Shown here: positions 33,908-43,844 of the stretch, piece by piece | How positions within the stretch are numbered: the first letter of the stretch is position 1 | How the letters are laid out: every line of letters starts with the position of its first letter | Assembly: GCA_026214975.1 (NCBI GenBank) | Contig: CM047810.1 | Span: 99,030,316 to 99,094,315 of the forward strand | Length of the DNA stretch: 64,000 nt | From: Gentiana macrophylla | Taxonomy: Eukaryota > Streptophyta > Magnoliopsida > Gentianales > Gentianaceae | Reading direction: 5' to 3' | Position numbers and translations under genes: made by a program | Notes under the pieces: generated by a model | Seen by the model: the letters and a program-made list of their open reading frames with translations, nothing else | Database searches by the model: none | What the model was told of the DNA's origin: nothing

Positions 33908-36357
33908 TCAATATTTAGTAATCACCACATTAAACACGACGTGATTTTCTATAGGTTGATCAATGACTTCAAAGCTGCATTCATCTCCCGCATTTAGGTC
34001 ATTGTCCGTAATGAAATCATACAACCCGCTTAAACGAACTTTTTCATTTACCATATAGACAATTCTAGCAGGCCATGATTCCCTGTGGCAATTCGCAGAT
34101 TCCATGGTCTTGTTTACGCAACATGTCGTTTGTTCTATAAATGCCTTTGGAATACTCTACAAATCACAAACAAATTTAAATCTTTTGTTTCAAAATGGGA
34201 AAATAATATCAAACAAGAAAATAACTAAAAATATATTAAATATCTCACCACATAATAACAACCATGTGAAAATACCCAGTTTGGCAGCGTCGTCTGAAAA
34301 TGGGGATTTCGATTACTCACACTGCACTGCACTGCATCATCAACTGCATCATCATCTGCATCATCGGTCTCAGAAAAAGTCTTCTGACAAGAAGTGTGAT
34401 CATAAACAAGAGTGTCGAAAGTGAAATCCCCCCTGTGTTCAAACACTATAAACTCCCTCTCATTCAAGTAATGAGCCGCCACATACTCCTCCCAACCTTC
34501 CCCAAAGAAACGAAGAATGCCATTGTCTGTGGCTCCAACTACCACTTCCCATGTCCCTAATCGGCTTTTGAGAACGGCCCTATCTAGGTTCCTCAGCGTG
34601 TCGTTCAACCTATTAACGTATTGTTGAGAGGATTTTTTGCATCATTTAAACAAAAGAAAATTTATAAACCCTAACTTAGATGCAAAACTAACTCCTAACC
34701 GGCCAAACACCGGGTAGTTGATAGTATAAGCGAGATAAGTAAGGGGGTCGATCCACGAGGGAATTGGGATGTTGAATCTAATTTCATTAATCTTTCCAAT
34801 TGTTACTACTAGTTATTACTAAATCTAAACTAAAGCGGAAAATAAAGCTGGATGAGAGGATTTTTAGTCCAAAGCCAGGAAGGATAAAAGCGATAAAAAC
34901 GCGAAATAAAACTACTAACTATGAAATAAATAAACGAAGATGATCATGGTGGATAAACAGTTGAACAAACAAAATCATCCTATCCAACAAATCCCTCTAT
35001 CTCCTCTCTAAGATTATCTCATGATGATTGACTAAAGATGTGGTTCACCTCACAAAGGTATGAATCCTACTTTCGTAGTAATTCGCCCATCAATCTCATC
35101 ATCTTTCGATCTATAGAGATTAACGCATACAAAACGAGGTGTAAGATCTTTCAATCTAATAACCTAGATAATCAACCTATCAACTTTCGTTATGTCAAGG
35201 TTTAAAATCACATCTTTTCTATGGTGATCTACGGTTTAACATGACTCTCATCAAATTAAACATCAACAAGCAACGATCTTTCGATATGCATTGCAATGAC
35301 AAATAAACATAGAAAAGATACACCTTTAGATAAAGATCATACAAACAAACTTAGATTAAAGAATAGAAAAACTCGATGAAAAGGGTTCAAAAGCTTGAAC
35401 ATGCTCACCCCAAAAATCAGCAAAGCAAAGAAACAAAAGAGAAGAAATTAAAGCACCTAATCTAACCCGGATCACCCGAGCACAAGGCTCGGGTGACCGG
35501 CCTTGAAAGCTCCCAGAAAAGACTGCGGCTGCTCTGAGTGTTTTCTGATGTAAAATGTCGAATAATTGAAAATCCCTCTGAGGTTTGGGATCTGCTAGTA
35601 TTTATAGGAAATCAGTGGCAGAGATCTTGAACGCCAGTTTCAGAGTTTGAACTCCAGTTCAGGCATGTAGAACGCCAGTTCTGGCTGTGGAACGCCAGTT
35701 CCAGCTCTCTTCTGAGCTCTCAGTATTGATTTCCAAGCCTTGAACGCCAGTTTCAAATGTTGAACGCTAGTTCAAACTCCAGAACGCCAGTTTGAGCTTT
35801 TGAACTCCAGTTCCGCCTGTGCTGAGCTAATCCGATGATTCTTTGTCCTTATCTCTTAACACCCCATCCTTATCCATTGTAACAAACCTTATCTCTTGGA
35901 TATTCTAGATGATTCATGACTTGTCCTCCTTGATTTTATCCTTTTGCCACTTGTCACATCCAAACTTGAACACTTGTAGGCTCCTAAATAATGATCAAAT
36001 GATACCAAAATGTAATATAATTCCAAAATGATATAAAATCATCATTTATGCACATAATTCGCTACGTTTTGGAATTAACCCATTAAAAATATCATTTACT
36101 CAATATTTCAATATAAGGCTTGATTTCTATGAAAATCATAAGAATATGGGGAAAATTGATATAAAATATATCGTTAAAAATCGTATAATTTGACCCTGAA
36201 CACGTATGCTGGAGGTAGTGTCTATGAAAAAAGAAACATTTCACGTTTGTTTGATCATAATAATACAAGTGATATAAAAGTAAATAAATTAATAATGACA
36301 TACCAAACTTGTTGCGAAACCGCCATCAAGAACTTTAAAGAAACGATCATTATCCAT
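33908..36357 (-). CDS. B3-domain DNA-binding protein (REM-like), split by a solo LTR
   Basis: Exon 1 is 36357-36304 (MDNDRFFKVLDGGFATSL). Exon 2 is 36221-36203 plus 34616-34249, with the LTR 34622-36202 inserted between. Exon 3 is 34156-33908. Splice sites are canonical (g|gtatgt, catag|a; g|gtgaga, tgtag|a). Leaving out the LTR and one copy of the 5-bp duplication, the frame is open for 229 codons. The first B3 domain spans about residues 5-95 (LGTWEVVVG, GEGWEEYVAAHYLNEREF, FEHRG). The second spans about 145-225 (GLYDFITDNDLNAGDECSFEVI). Plant B3 proteins bind DNA in the nucleus. It lies inside a MULE between transposase and protease and is probably a captured host gene. The coding frame was whole when the LTR arrived; expression now is doubtful. 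Confidence 0.8.
34617..34621. repeat. Target duplication (left) of the solo LTR
   Basis: 'cgtat' at 34617-34621 is repeated exactly at 36203-36207, flanking a TG...CA element. Confidence 0.85.
34622..36202 (-). mobile_element. 1.58-kb solo LTR inserted in the B3 gene
   Basis: The element starts tgttgagagg and ends ccctgaaca on the + strand (TG...CA) and is flanked by the perfect 5-bp duplication cgtat. No PBS, polypurine tract or coding region is inside, so it is a single LTR left by recombination. A TATA-like 'ctataaata' on the minus strand (35600-35609) suggests transcription toward lower coordinates. Just upstream lie eight copies of an AACTGG(C/A)GTTC-type motif (35628-35812). The family (gypsy or copia) was not identified. 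Confidence 0.85.
35628..35812 (-). repeat. Eight spaced copies of 'gaacgccagtt' upstream of LTR TATA
   Basis: On the + strand 'gaa(c/a/t)(g/t)cc(a)gtt'-type units occur near 35628, 35648, 35669, 35689, 35741, 35761, 35781 and 35801. There are two groups of four, with 20-21 bp between units. On the minus strand they lie about 20-210 bp upstream of the TATA-like site, the usual place for U3 enhancer repeats. Confidence 0.75.
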
Positions 36358-36781
36358 TTGAAAGAGTTTGAAGGTGAAGAAGTGTAAATTGAAAGGTGAA
36401 GAAGTGTAAATTGAAAGGTGAAGAAGTGGTTCTCTTTACACTACTTAAAAGAGTTTGAAGAAATCATTTAAAGGGCTCGTACTTGTACAACAACAATAAT
36501 TGCATGTACCACACTAGTACTTGCATTCCCTACGTTGAACGTAGGGAATGTTGCATTCCCTACGTTTGGACGTAGAGAATGTTGCAGCCATACATTTATA
36601 TTTAAAGAACGATCATTATCCATTTTAAGTTGAGTTGTTTTTTAAACAAATTGAATACTCATCAAAACAACATCACCAAAAATATAAATGGCTACCAACA
36701 TACAACAAAATACCAAAAATATAACATACACCAAAAATTCCAAAATTAACATACACCAAAACAATGTTTCTACAAATTAGT
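36358..36781. other. Spacer between B3 gene and C48 gene
   Basis: Contains a 22-bp duplication (aggtgaagaagtgtaaattga) at 36371-36420. It also has two more ACGT palindromes (ctacgttgaacgtag and ctacgtttggacgtag near 36529-36576), like those of the TIRs. No coding sequence. Confidence 0.5.
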
Positions 36782-39700
36782 TTACAACTGTACTATTTGA
36801 TTAAAAAGTTGGACAGAAACTTTTTTCCGGAACAACGGCATGTTCTTATGATGGAGGAGCGAAAAATCTTCCTTGTGCAACAAATGCTCAATGAATTTTA
36901 CCGTGTATAACCCACAATCACCCCTGTATAAAATGGATAGTGTCAGAATAGTGTAGATTGTATAATGTGATAAATAGTTAGAAGTTTATAACACTTACGG
37001 AATTGGCATTTGTGGTACGTCTTCTACTATTTTCACTTCCAAAGGAGGCTTCGCCGGATCAACCATTTTTGGGAGTTGACATAATCGTGCATCGGTCTCG
37101 AACACTTTCTAAACGAAACTCCCAACCTATTGATGTCGGCTTCACATCAGGCTTGTACTTTTGCCCCGACAGGACAATCAAACAACATAACCTTCCATTG
37201 GGAATAGACACTTGCACGGCTGCCCAAAGAGATGTACTAATGGCCCAGGGAGTGTATATCACAGTGTTTTCATCCCACTTCTGAAGGTACTTAGTCACAA
37301 ACACTGGAATTTCAGTATTTGTGAGTGCATCAACTGATCCGCAATAATAAGCAAAATCTGAGTATGCAATGGCTGAATGTGGTGTGAAGCATGCTGGATA
37401 TGATTCCATTTGGCGCTCTACCAAGTCCATATACGCATCCACATGCTGTACGTATTCAAAATTGAAGTTAGAGATAATGAAATAAGAAATATGCAATTGA
37501 AGTCAAAAGAATATACCGTAGCCTCCAACTCCATAAGTGGACTGCGGAGACGTGTCCACCAAGCCTTGGGAAGCGGTAGAGTCAGGCGAAAACCAGCTGA
37601 CCACCCGACGGGAATTTCAATTGGTGGCGGATTTTCTTGATTGAACCATTTGATGAACTTGTTTTCAAACTCGTCCGAAAACTTTTTCGCGTGTCCACCT
37701 CACAGCGTATCTCCGGGAAAATCGACTATGTGCGACCCATCGCTTAAATAACGTGGGCGGGTCACGATCGACGTGTCCTCAATCTTCTATCGAAGCATCA
37801 TCCGCTGCTTTACCCAATTGTTTCTCACTTGGACCCCAAATACACAAAATTCAATAAATGATCAACTTATATAATTTTTCACATTATAATTTAAATAACT
37901 TACTATAGTTTTGAATTTTAAATTCAAATTACTTACTATCTTGAAGCGTAGAGCGATGCAGTGGGTGGTCGTGGCCCAGAGCTCTGTCGTAGCCTCGTGA
38001 GAAGCGGAGGTGTAGCCTCGTGAGGAGTAGGAGAGGCTGTAGCCTCGTGAGGAGGCTGTAGCCTCGTGAGGAGCAGAGGCTGTAGCCTCGTGAGGAGCAG
38101 AGGATGTAGTCTCGTGAGGAGGAGGAGAGGCCGTAGCATCGCCAGTCTCTGCATCCATATAAGGATCGTCCACCAATAAATCGTCTACGAAATCCTCCCC
38201 ATGCACTCCCTCTTCAACGGGCTCGGAAACTCCAGCAAGAATCTTATCAAACCCGAACGTCAACGTCTGGTCGTCAGTAGCCTGATCATCATGCTGACCA
38301 TGTGTAGCCCGGTAGGTATCATGTGGAGGAGATGGAGGAGGTGGAGGAGGTGGAGGAGATGGTTGCCGATGAGGGGTAGTCTGAAAAATATGTGTCTCAG
38401 TTAGTATCATAATACATATAACTAAATTTTGACAATGATATAATTTTTTACCTGTGGAGAAGATAGAGGAGGTGGATGAGATGGATGCCGATGAGGGGTA
38501 GTCTGAAAAAAATGTGGCCCAGTTAGTATCATAATACAAACAAATAAATTTATCGCATAAAAAATTTGACAATGATATAATTTTTTACCTGATCTCTGGA
38601 TAACAACGTTTGCATCATCCCCTTGAGTTCAAGAAGTATCGCCCCATGCTCATTCTCGACGCCCGAGCCACCACCTGCGAATTTCCTCCCAAGCTCATTC
38701 AACCCACTATCAATCCTTCTCTCTCACGGCTCTATAAAGGCCAGCAGACTTCATCCTCTTCATCAGATTGGTCATCTTCCGCCTCTAGCATCTGAACGTA
38801 GGAAGTGTGCGGCACACGCCGTGAAGTGGTGGCATGTGAATGAGAGGGATCAGAAGTAGGAGGTCGTGAAGTAAGGGGTGACTGTTGTGTAGCATGGGCT
38901 GACTGCTGTGTAGCAGGTCGTGACTGCTGTGTAGTGGATGCATGTCTAGGGTGTGGACGTGCAATAAGTGCAGGGCGATTGATCACACGTGGCGGCTCGT
39001 TAATCTCGGCATCCAGAATGCCCCTACCTAGCATCAACTGCCTATCAACATCCCTTGCAGTCAGATACCCTATCACACGACTCTGCGAACAATGTATATT
39101 TCATTACAATTAAGAATAACAAAATGTTTACCAAATCCGGATATAATTAAAAGACAATAACAATGTTTATTAAGCTTATTACCTTATTTGCCTTCGCCGA
39201 TAATCCTTTCCACTGCGGAGGGTAAGTTTTGCAACTCCATCTCATCATCCGAGGAGCTGCATCAGGAGCTATGAGGGTGGCCGCAATAAATCGAACAACA
39301 ATGTCGGGAGGGTCTCGTAAGCCCAAAGCGTAGAATGCATGTATAACCCCTGTCGACGGTCACCCCCGCCTCTGAACTTTCCTTGTATGTGTTCATCAAA
39401 TAACATATCTTTCTAAAAGTCCGTCCCACAAATAAGTGCCCCATGGATAGTCGTTTATGCTTTCTACATTCTCCACCAAATACAAAGCAGAACGGGGTAC
39501 CCTACTGGTCTCATCGTGACCCATCATTATCCCGTTAATTAGGTAGACTAAACCTACACGTTGGAGAACTTCAGGATGCTCCTGCTCATCCAATAACCAC
39601 TTCTCAATATCCGGTATGGTTATCGGTTTATTGTTAGGAAAATGGATGTGGCCGTATGTCCCCTCTTCAAAACACCTTGAATAAGGTTGGGGATCTTCTG

Positions 39701-40030
39701 GGAGATCACCAAACGGTAAACCGTGATCATGCTAAACTCCTCCTACCGAACTTTGCGGTCATACTACCGAATCTAAACGCAACTCATGAGGCATATTCGG
39801 GATATATGGCACTGAAACATACATATTGGCAGACTTTGGAGGAAAACTGCCAGTGCTCGTACATTTGAATAAATTCTTTAAAAACCCCAGATTTCAACGT
39901 GTCTTCAAATCCGATCCTTCTCATGTGGATCTCGAGAAGTTGCTTGAGCTTGGTCTTTTCCCCTCTAAAGGTCCAAGTCAAATTTTCTCTTACCTTGTAT
40001 ACATCAGTACCATGAGGGCCAACCAACTGT
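36782..40030 (-). pseudogene. Ulp1/C48 cysteine protease gene of the MULE (decayed)
   Basis: Read 3'-ward on the minus strand. A DUF1985-like N-terminal part comes first (40026-39260; LYLVENVESINDYPWGTYLW). A variable Gln/Ser/Pro-rich part follows (39076-37862; PPPPPPPP at about 38350 and repeats of PHEATASA). The last part is the peptidase. Peptidase exons include about 37670-37510 (IPVGWSAGFRL; KAWWTRLRSPLMELEAT), 37467-36999 (HVDAYMDLVERQ; LWAAVQVSIPNG; VPQMPIP) and 36923-36782. The final intron has gtaagt...acag. It restores PGDCGLYTVKFIEHLL, the catalytic-Cys block of C48 proteases. The expected His-Trp reads Leu-Trp, and the following Asp is not seen. A TGA near 37700 and an extra A near 37065 also break the frame. 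C48 enzymes cleave SUMO-like conjugates; its role in MULEs is unknown. Confidence 0.8.
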
Positions 40031-40074
40031 CAACATGAACATATACATTGTAAATAGGATATGTATTTATTTAC

Positions 40075-40077
40075 TCC

Positions 40078-40109
<32 letters not shown>

Positions 40110-40379
40110 ATATAAGTATATATATATACACATATAGATATATGTGTATATATATGTATTTATTTACTCCAATATGTATATATGTAGATATATATCTATG
40201 TATGTGTGTATATATATGTGTATATATATATACACATATAGATATACTATATATATATGTGTGTGTGTGTGTGTATAAGTATATATATATATACACATAT
40301 AGATATATGTGTATATATATGTACTTATATATGTATTTATTTACTCCAATATGTATATGTGTAGGTATATATCTATGTA

Positions 40380-40446
<67 letters not shown>

Positions 40447-40508
40447 GTGTGTGTATATATATCTATGTATGTGTGTGTATATATATGTATATATATATAT
40501 ACTCATAT
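40075..40508. repeat. TA/TG-rich microsatellite cluster
   Basis: Long (TA)n, (TATG)n and (GT)n runs, with internal duplications of ~60-130 bp ('tatttactccaatatgtata' occurs twice). Apparent long ORFs here are low-complexity Tyr/Ile strings and are not genes. A related block lies at 41270-41460. Confidence 0.85.
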
Positions 40509-41265
40509 AGATATATGTGTTTTTTTTTTATTTTTTTTTTTCAAACCTCAGAAATTTTATTAATAAAAACTGAAGTTTTACAATGGCCAACCCCTGGCCT
40601 AACCTCCAAAAGAACATGCGTCATCAATACATGTTTATCACCTCTTTAAACCCTTAGTCCAGAAAACCCATTGTGGGGAAAACCGGGTGCTAAGGGAAGA
40701 GTATGATCTCCCATGTATTGGAAACAAAAAACTAAGGAGAGCTGATACAAGAAATCAACAAAAAAAGAAACAGAAAAAACAAAGAAACTAAAAGCAGTCT
40801 TCATCCGTGTGCGGCATGACCAAAGATATATCCATCCACAACATTGCCCAGGCACCTCCAGCAATAGGATTGTAGTGTCCATGCAATCATCCAAATCAAA
40901 CGAATATTGCTCCAAGTACTTACAATCTGCATAGGGACAAACAAACCACAAAGACCACAAAAAAGGAACAGAGAAACCAAAGGAGATCTGTTAAAAGTAT
41001 ACAACTCCTTGCACCTCCTCCATATTGATGAAGGTTGCTTCCAAGTGTGCGGCATTGATTAAGCCTCAACCACTCCACTCTCCTCGTTGATGATGAAGAA
41101 GGGGTGTCAGGATCCAAACAAGAGATAAGAGAAACCGAAAGCAAAAAATATCATTTGAGGATAGATGCAACTGTTTGCACCCCTCAACATAGTTAAGGGT
41201 GCTTCCAGTGGAATATCACGATGAGATTATCATTTTTCCGTCTGATAATGGGAAGTTGGAGAAAA
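40509..41265 (-). mobile_element. Poly(A)-ended retroposed sequence (putative)
   Basis: Between two TA-rich microsatellite blocks lies ~750 bp of more complex sequence. On the minus strand it ends with 'attaataaaatttctgagg' and a long A-rich tail, as expected of a retroposed transcript with a polyadenylation signal. An ORF (40960-40646) has no family I recognise. It could be a LINE 3' end, a SINE-like unit or a retrocopy. Target duplications could not be defined in the repeat context. Confidence 0.35.
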
Positions 41266-41269
41266 TAAA

Positions 41270-41460
41270 TACATATGTAAGTACATATATATACACATAT
41301 ATCTAAATGTGTATATATATATATACATATATATAACACACACATACATAGATATATATCTACATATATATGTACATATATACACACATATATAGACACA
41401 TATCTGAGACACATATGTATACATATATATACACATATATATATATACATATATATATAC
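41270..41460. repeat. TA/CA-rich microsatellite block
   Basis: Runs of (TA)n and (ATACAC)n resembling 40075-40508 in inverse orientation. Probably one repeat block split by the retroposed sequence, or an inverted copy. Confidence 0.7.
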
Positions 41461-42911
41461 TGTAAAATGTCTTATCATCTCTTTTGTTTTTGGAACATCG
41501 TTGTTTTGTGTTGTGTTCATGTTGTTTGTAACGTTAGGGGGTAAGAGAAGAAGATAATATGGTTTTTACCACGTCATAGAATACTTGATGATGACGAGGA
41601 GAACAAAGGCCGTCTGAGCCGGTAGAATGCACCTTATATTTTCAATCTAAAGGGTGCCTCACTTCCGTGAGGATTACCAGTTTGTTGGGGACGAGGAAAA
41701 GATGCTCTGTTGAAGCGGACTTAATGAAATTTTCTCTGAGCTACCTACCAGAGCCCCAATATAAAGCCTGGATCTTAGGCATGACACACGGATCGAGAAG
41801 GAATCGAAAACACCCTAGGAAAGCATGCAATTCTAAGAACCTCATCAAGGCCGAGGCGTACCATGGAATTCATCCGAGATATTGATTTTTGGATTTTCAA
41901 ACAACGATGGTTTGTCGTTTGGTTCAATTTTTAATTAACATACATGTTAGCCATAATTTCAAGGGCATTTTATTGTTCCCATGTTAGCCATACTTTCAAG
42001 GGCATAATTAGGTCATTAGCAATACTACTATCGTGCTACCTTAGAATGAAAGCAAACATAAATCACAATCAAATAACATATACATTATCAATCCCAATGT
42101 AACACCATACACATGCTTCCATTTCCCATTTTTCTATCAAATTCAATATCATAAATTACACTACATTATCAAATCAAAAATTATAACACTATCATACATA
42201 TTCTCACATATTAATAATTTTACATTAATTTACTTCTAAAAACCTATCATACATATCATTACAGTTCATTTTAATAGAATTAGCCCCATTAATTCGAATC
42301 AAATAACAATATGAAAAACATATACATTAAATTCAATATAAAGTAGAAATCTGCAGTTTTCTACGTCCAAACGTAGTGTTTCTACGTCAAAACGTAGACA
42401 AATTACGTTCAGACGTAGAGATCTGCAGGTCTCTACGTCCAAACGTAAAAACCTTACGTTCAGACGTAGAGACCTGCAGATCTCTACGCCTCTGCATAAT
42501 CTCTACGTTGAGGCGTAGAGACACGCATTTCTCTACGTCCAAGCGTATAATACTTCTTTCATACGTCCAAACGTATGAACCTTCATACAAAAACACTTCT
42601 TAAACCCGAGAAACCGACAAATCATACAATCAAAATCAATATAATGATTATCAAGGACCACCACAAACCACTCTACAATAAATATTCGGAAATAACAAGC
42701 ACATGCTAAAGTGAAATTAATATGATATACTATAAAAGAATATTAGGAAAATACATACCCTTTCGCTTTCAACCGCCATTGCACTTGAGAGATTGTGAAA
42801 TTGGACTATCGAAATTTCTTGCAAATATCGCCAAAATTAAGCAATCGCCACTCAACCACTCGAAATTTGAAATAGGATAGAAATAAAGAAGATAAAAGGA
42901 AGGACAAGTAT
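41461..42911. other. Inner right arm of the MULE, with internal palindrome array
   Basis: 41550-41890 has a 72-codon ORF (41667-41885) with no recognised match. 41890-42350 is AT-rich. 42358-42585 holds about nine further ACGT palindromes (ctacgtccaaacgtag, ttacgttcagacgtag, ctacgttgaggcgtag and so on) with short 'gtagagacctgcagatctctac' inverted linkers. 42585-42911 shows nothing coding. Confidence 0.5.
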
Positions 42912-43274
42912 GTGAACCGTTAAACGTAATGAACTCTACGTTTAAGCGTAGGGTTTCTACGTTTAAACGTGGATTGTATTACGTTTAGGCGTAGCTAATT
43001 TGCAAAATATCGCTTTGAATTTCTCGTTAAAACGTATAGTTTCTACGTTTAAGCGTGGAAACCACGCATTGAAACGTAGAAACCTACGTTTAAGCGTGAG
43101 GAAAGATCAACCGCAACGCTTTAATGTAGTTATATTTCCTTACGTGCGAGCGTAGATATATCTACGTCCCGAGCGTAAGATCTCTACGTTTACCATATTT
43201 TTCATGTCGAGAAAAGACACAACCTGATTTTTCAAGTGTCAGTCGAGTCGACACGACTGATTTTCCAATTTACG
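42912..43274. repeat. Right TIR with palindrome array
   Basis: Inverse copy of 29934-30295, with about ten ACGT palindromes (for example 42936-42951, 42957-42972, 42980-42995 and 43043-43058). Differences from the left TIR are scattered single bases and small indels. Confidence 0.8.
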
Positions 43275-43814
43275 AATGGAATATTATCCTGTGAAATATT
43301 CTAACTAAAATGACATTTTTTCCCTTTTGTCATTCACCATATGAAGTGTTTATTATAAAATTATTACAAATGAATTTTTTATAACTTAGTACATTAATAA
43401 TAATGACTATCAAAATGTGCTCGACATTTTCATTCAAATGTGATGGTCTTATTCTACTTTTCTTTTTTAATTCATGTAAAATCATCTAAATAAACTTAAA
43501 TAGAAAATTACATTTCACTTTTTGTTTTTTGGGCTCATTTCACCTTTTGTTAGTGCCTTGGGAATCTAAAATCCAATTCAATAGTATTAGATATTTTTTT
43601 TTAGATAATGACAACTTTGGTATTTAATTAGGCTGGGAGTACACTAATGATTAATAATGATAAAATTAAAGTAGTCTTTCAATAATACCTCTATTTTTTT
43701 TTTAGGGTAATAACCCTATTTTAATAGTGTGGCTTGTATTTATTTATTTATTCATTTAATTTCTATGATGGTCGGTTACAACCAAGCTTCATATCATGGT
43801 ATTTATATCATTAA
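43275..43814. other. Spacer between MULE and Helitron
   Basis: Starts with the right 9-bp target duplication (43275-43283). The rest is AT-rich with no gene recognised. Confidence 0.5.
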
Positions 43815-43827
43815 CTAGTTGCTCGTG

Positions 43828-43844
43828 ACCGTGCTCTGCACGGT
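43828..43844 (-). other. Helitron 3' terminal hairpin
   Basis: A perfect 7-bp stem (accgtgc/gcacggt) with a 3-nt loop, followed on the minus strand by cacgagcaaCTAG. It is the termination signal for rolling-circle transposition in the family. Confidence 0.8.

Larger units (their letters stand above)
29934..43274. mobile_element. 13.3-kb Mutator-like element (Kaonashi-like MULE) with B3 passenger
   Basis: Terminal inverted repeats of about 360 bp (29934-30295 and 42912-43274) match each other in inverse orientation, sharing 'aaattggaaaatcag', 'ttgcggttgatctttcct' and 'ttgcaaattagctacg'. The 9-bp flanks match at 8/9. Inside are a mudrA-type transposase remnant (+, 30448-33598), a B3-domain gene (-, 36357-33908) and a Ulp1/C48 protease gene (-, about 40030-36782). 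MULEs carrying a C48 protease are known as Kaonashi or KI-MULEs. Nested insertions are a solo LTR (34622-36202) and a poly(A)-bearing sequence (about 40510-41265). TIR divergence and stops show an old, non-autonomous copy. Confidence 0.85.

Noticed and set aside
38201..38404. + strand ORF with Trp/Arg repeats (WRRWRRW)
   Set aside because: It is the shadow of the poly-proline tract of the protease gene on the minus strand.
40030..40649. Several long overlapping ORFs on both strands, rich in Tyr, Ile and Val
   Set aside because: They are translations of TA/TG microsatellites; the composition is purely repetitive and no start context or homology supports them.
29934..43274. CRISPR-like array suggested by regularly recurring short palindromes
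   Set aside because: The spacing is irregular, there are no unique equal-length spacers, the context is a plant transposon, and the units are mirrored in terminal inverted repeats.
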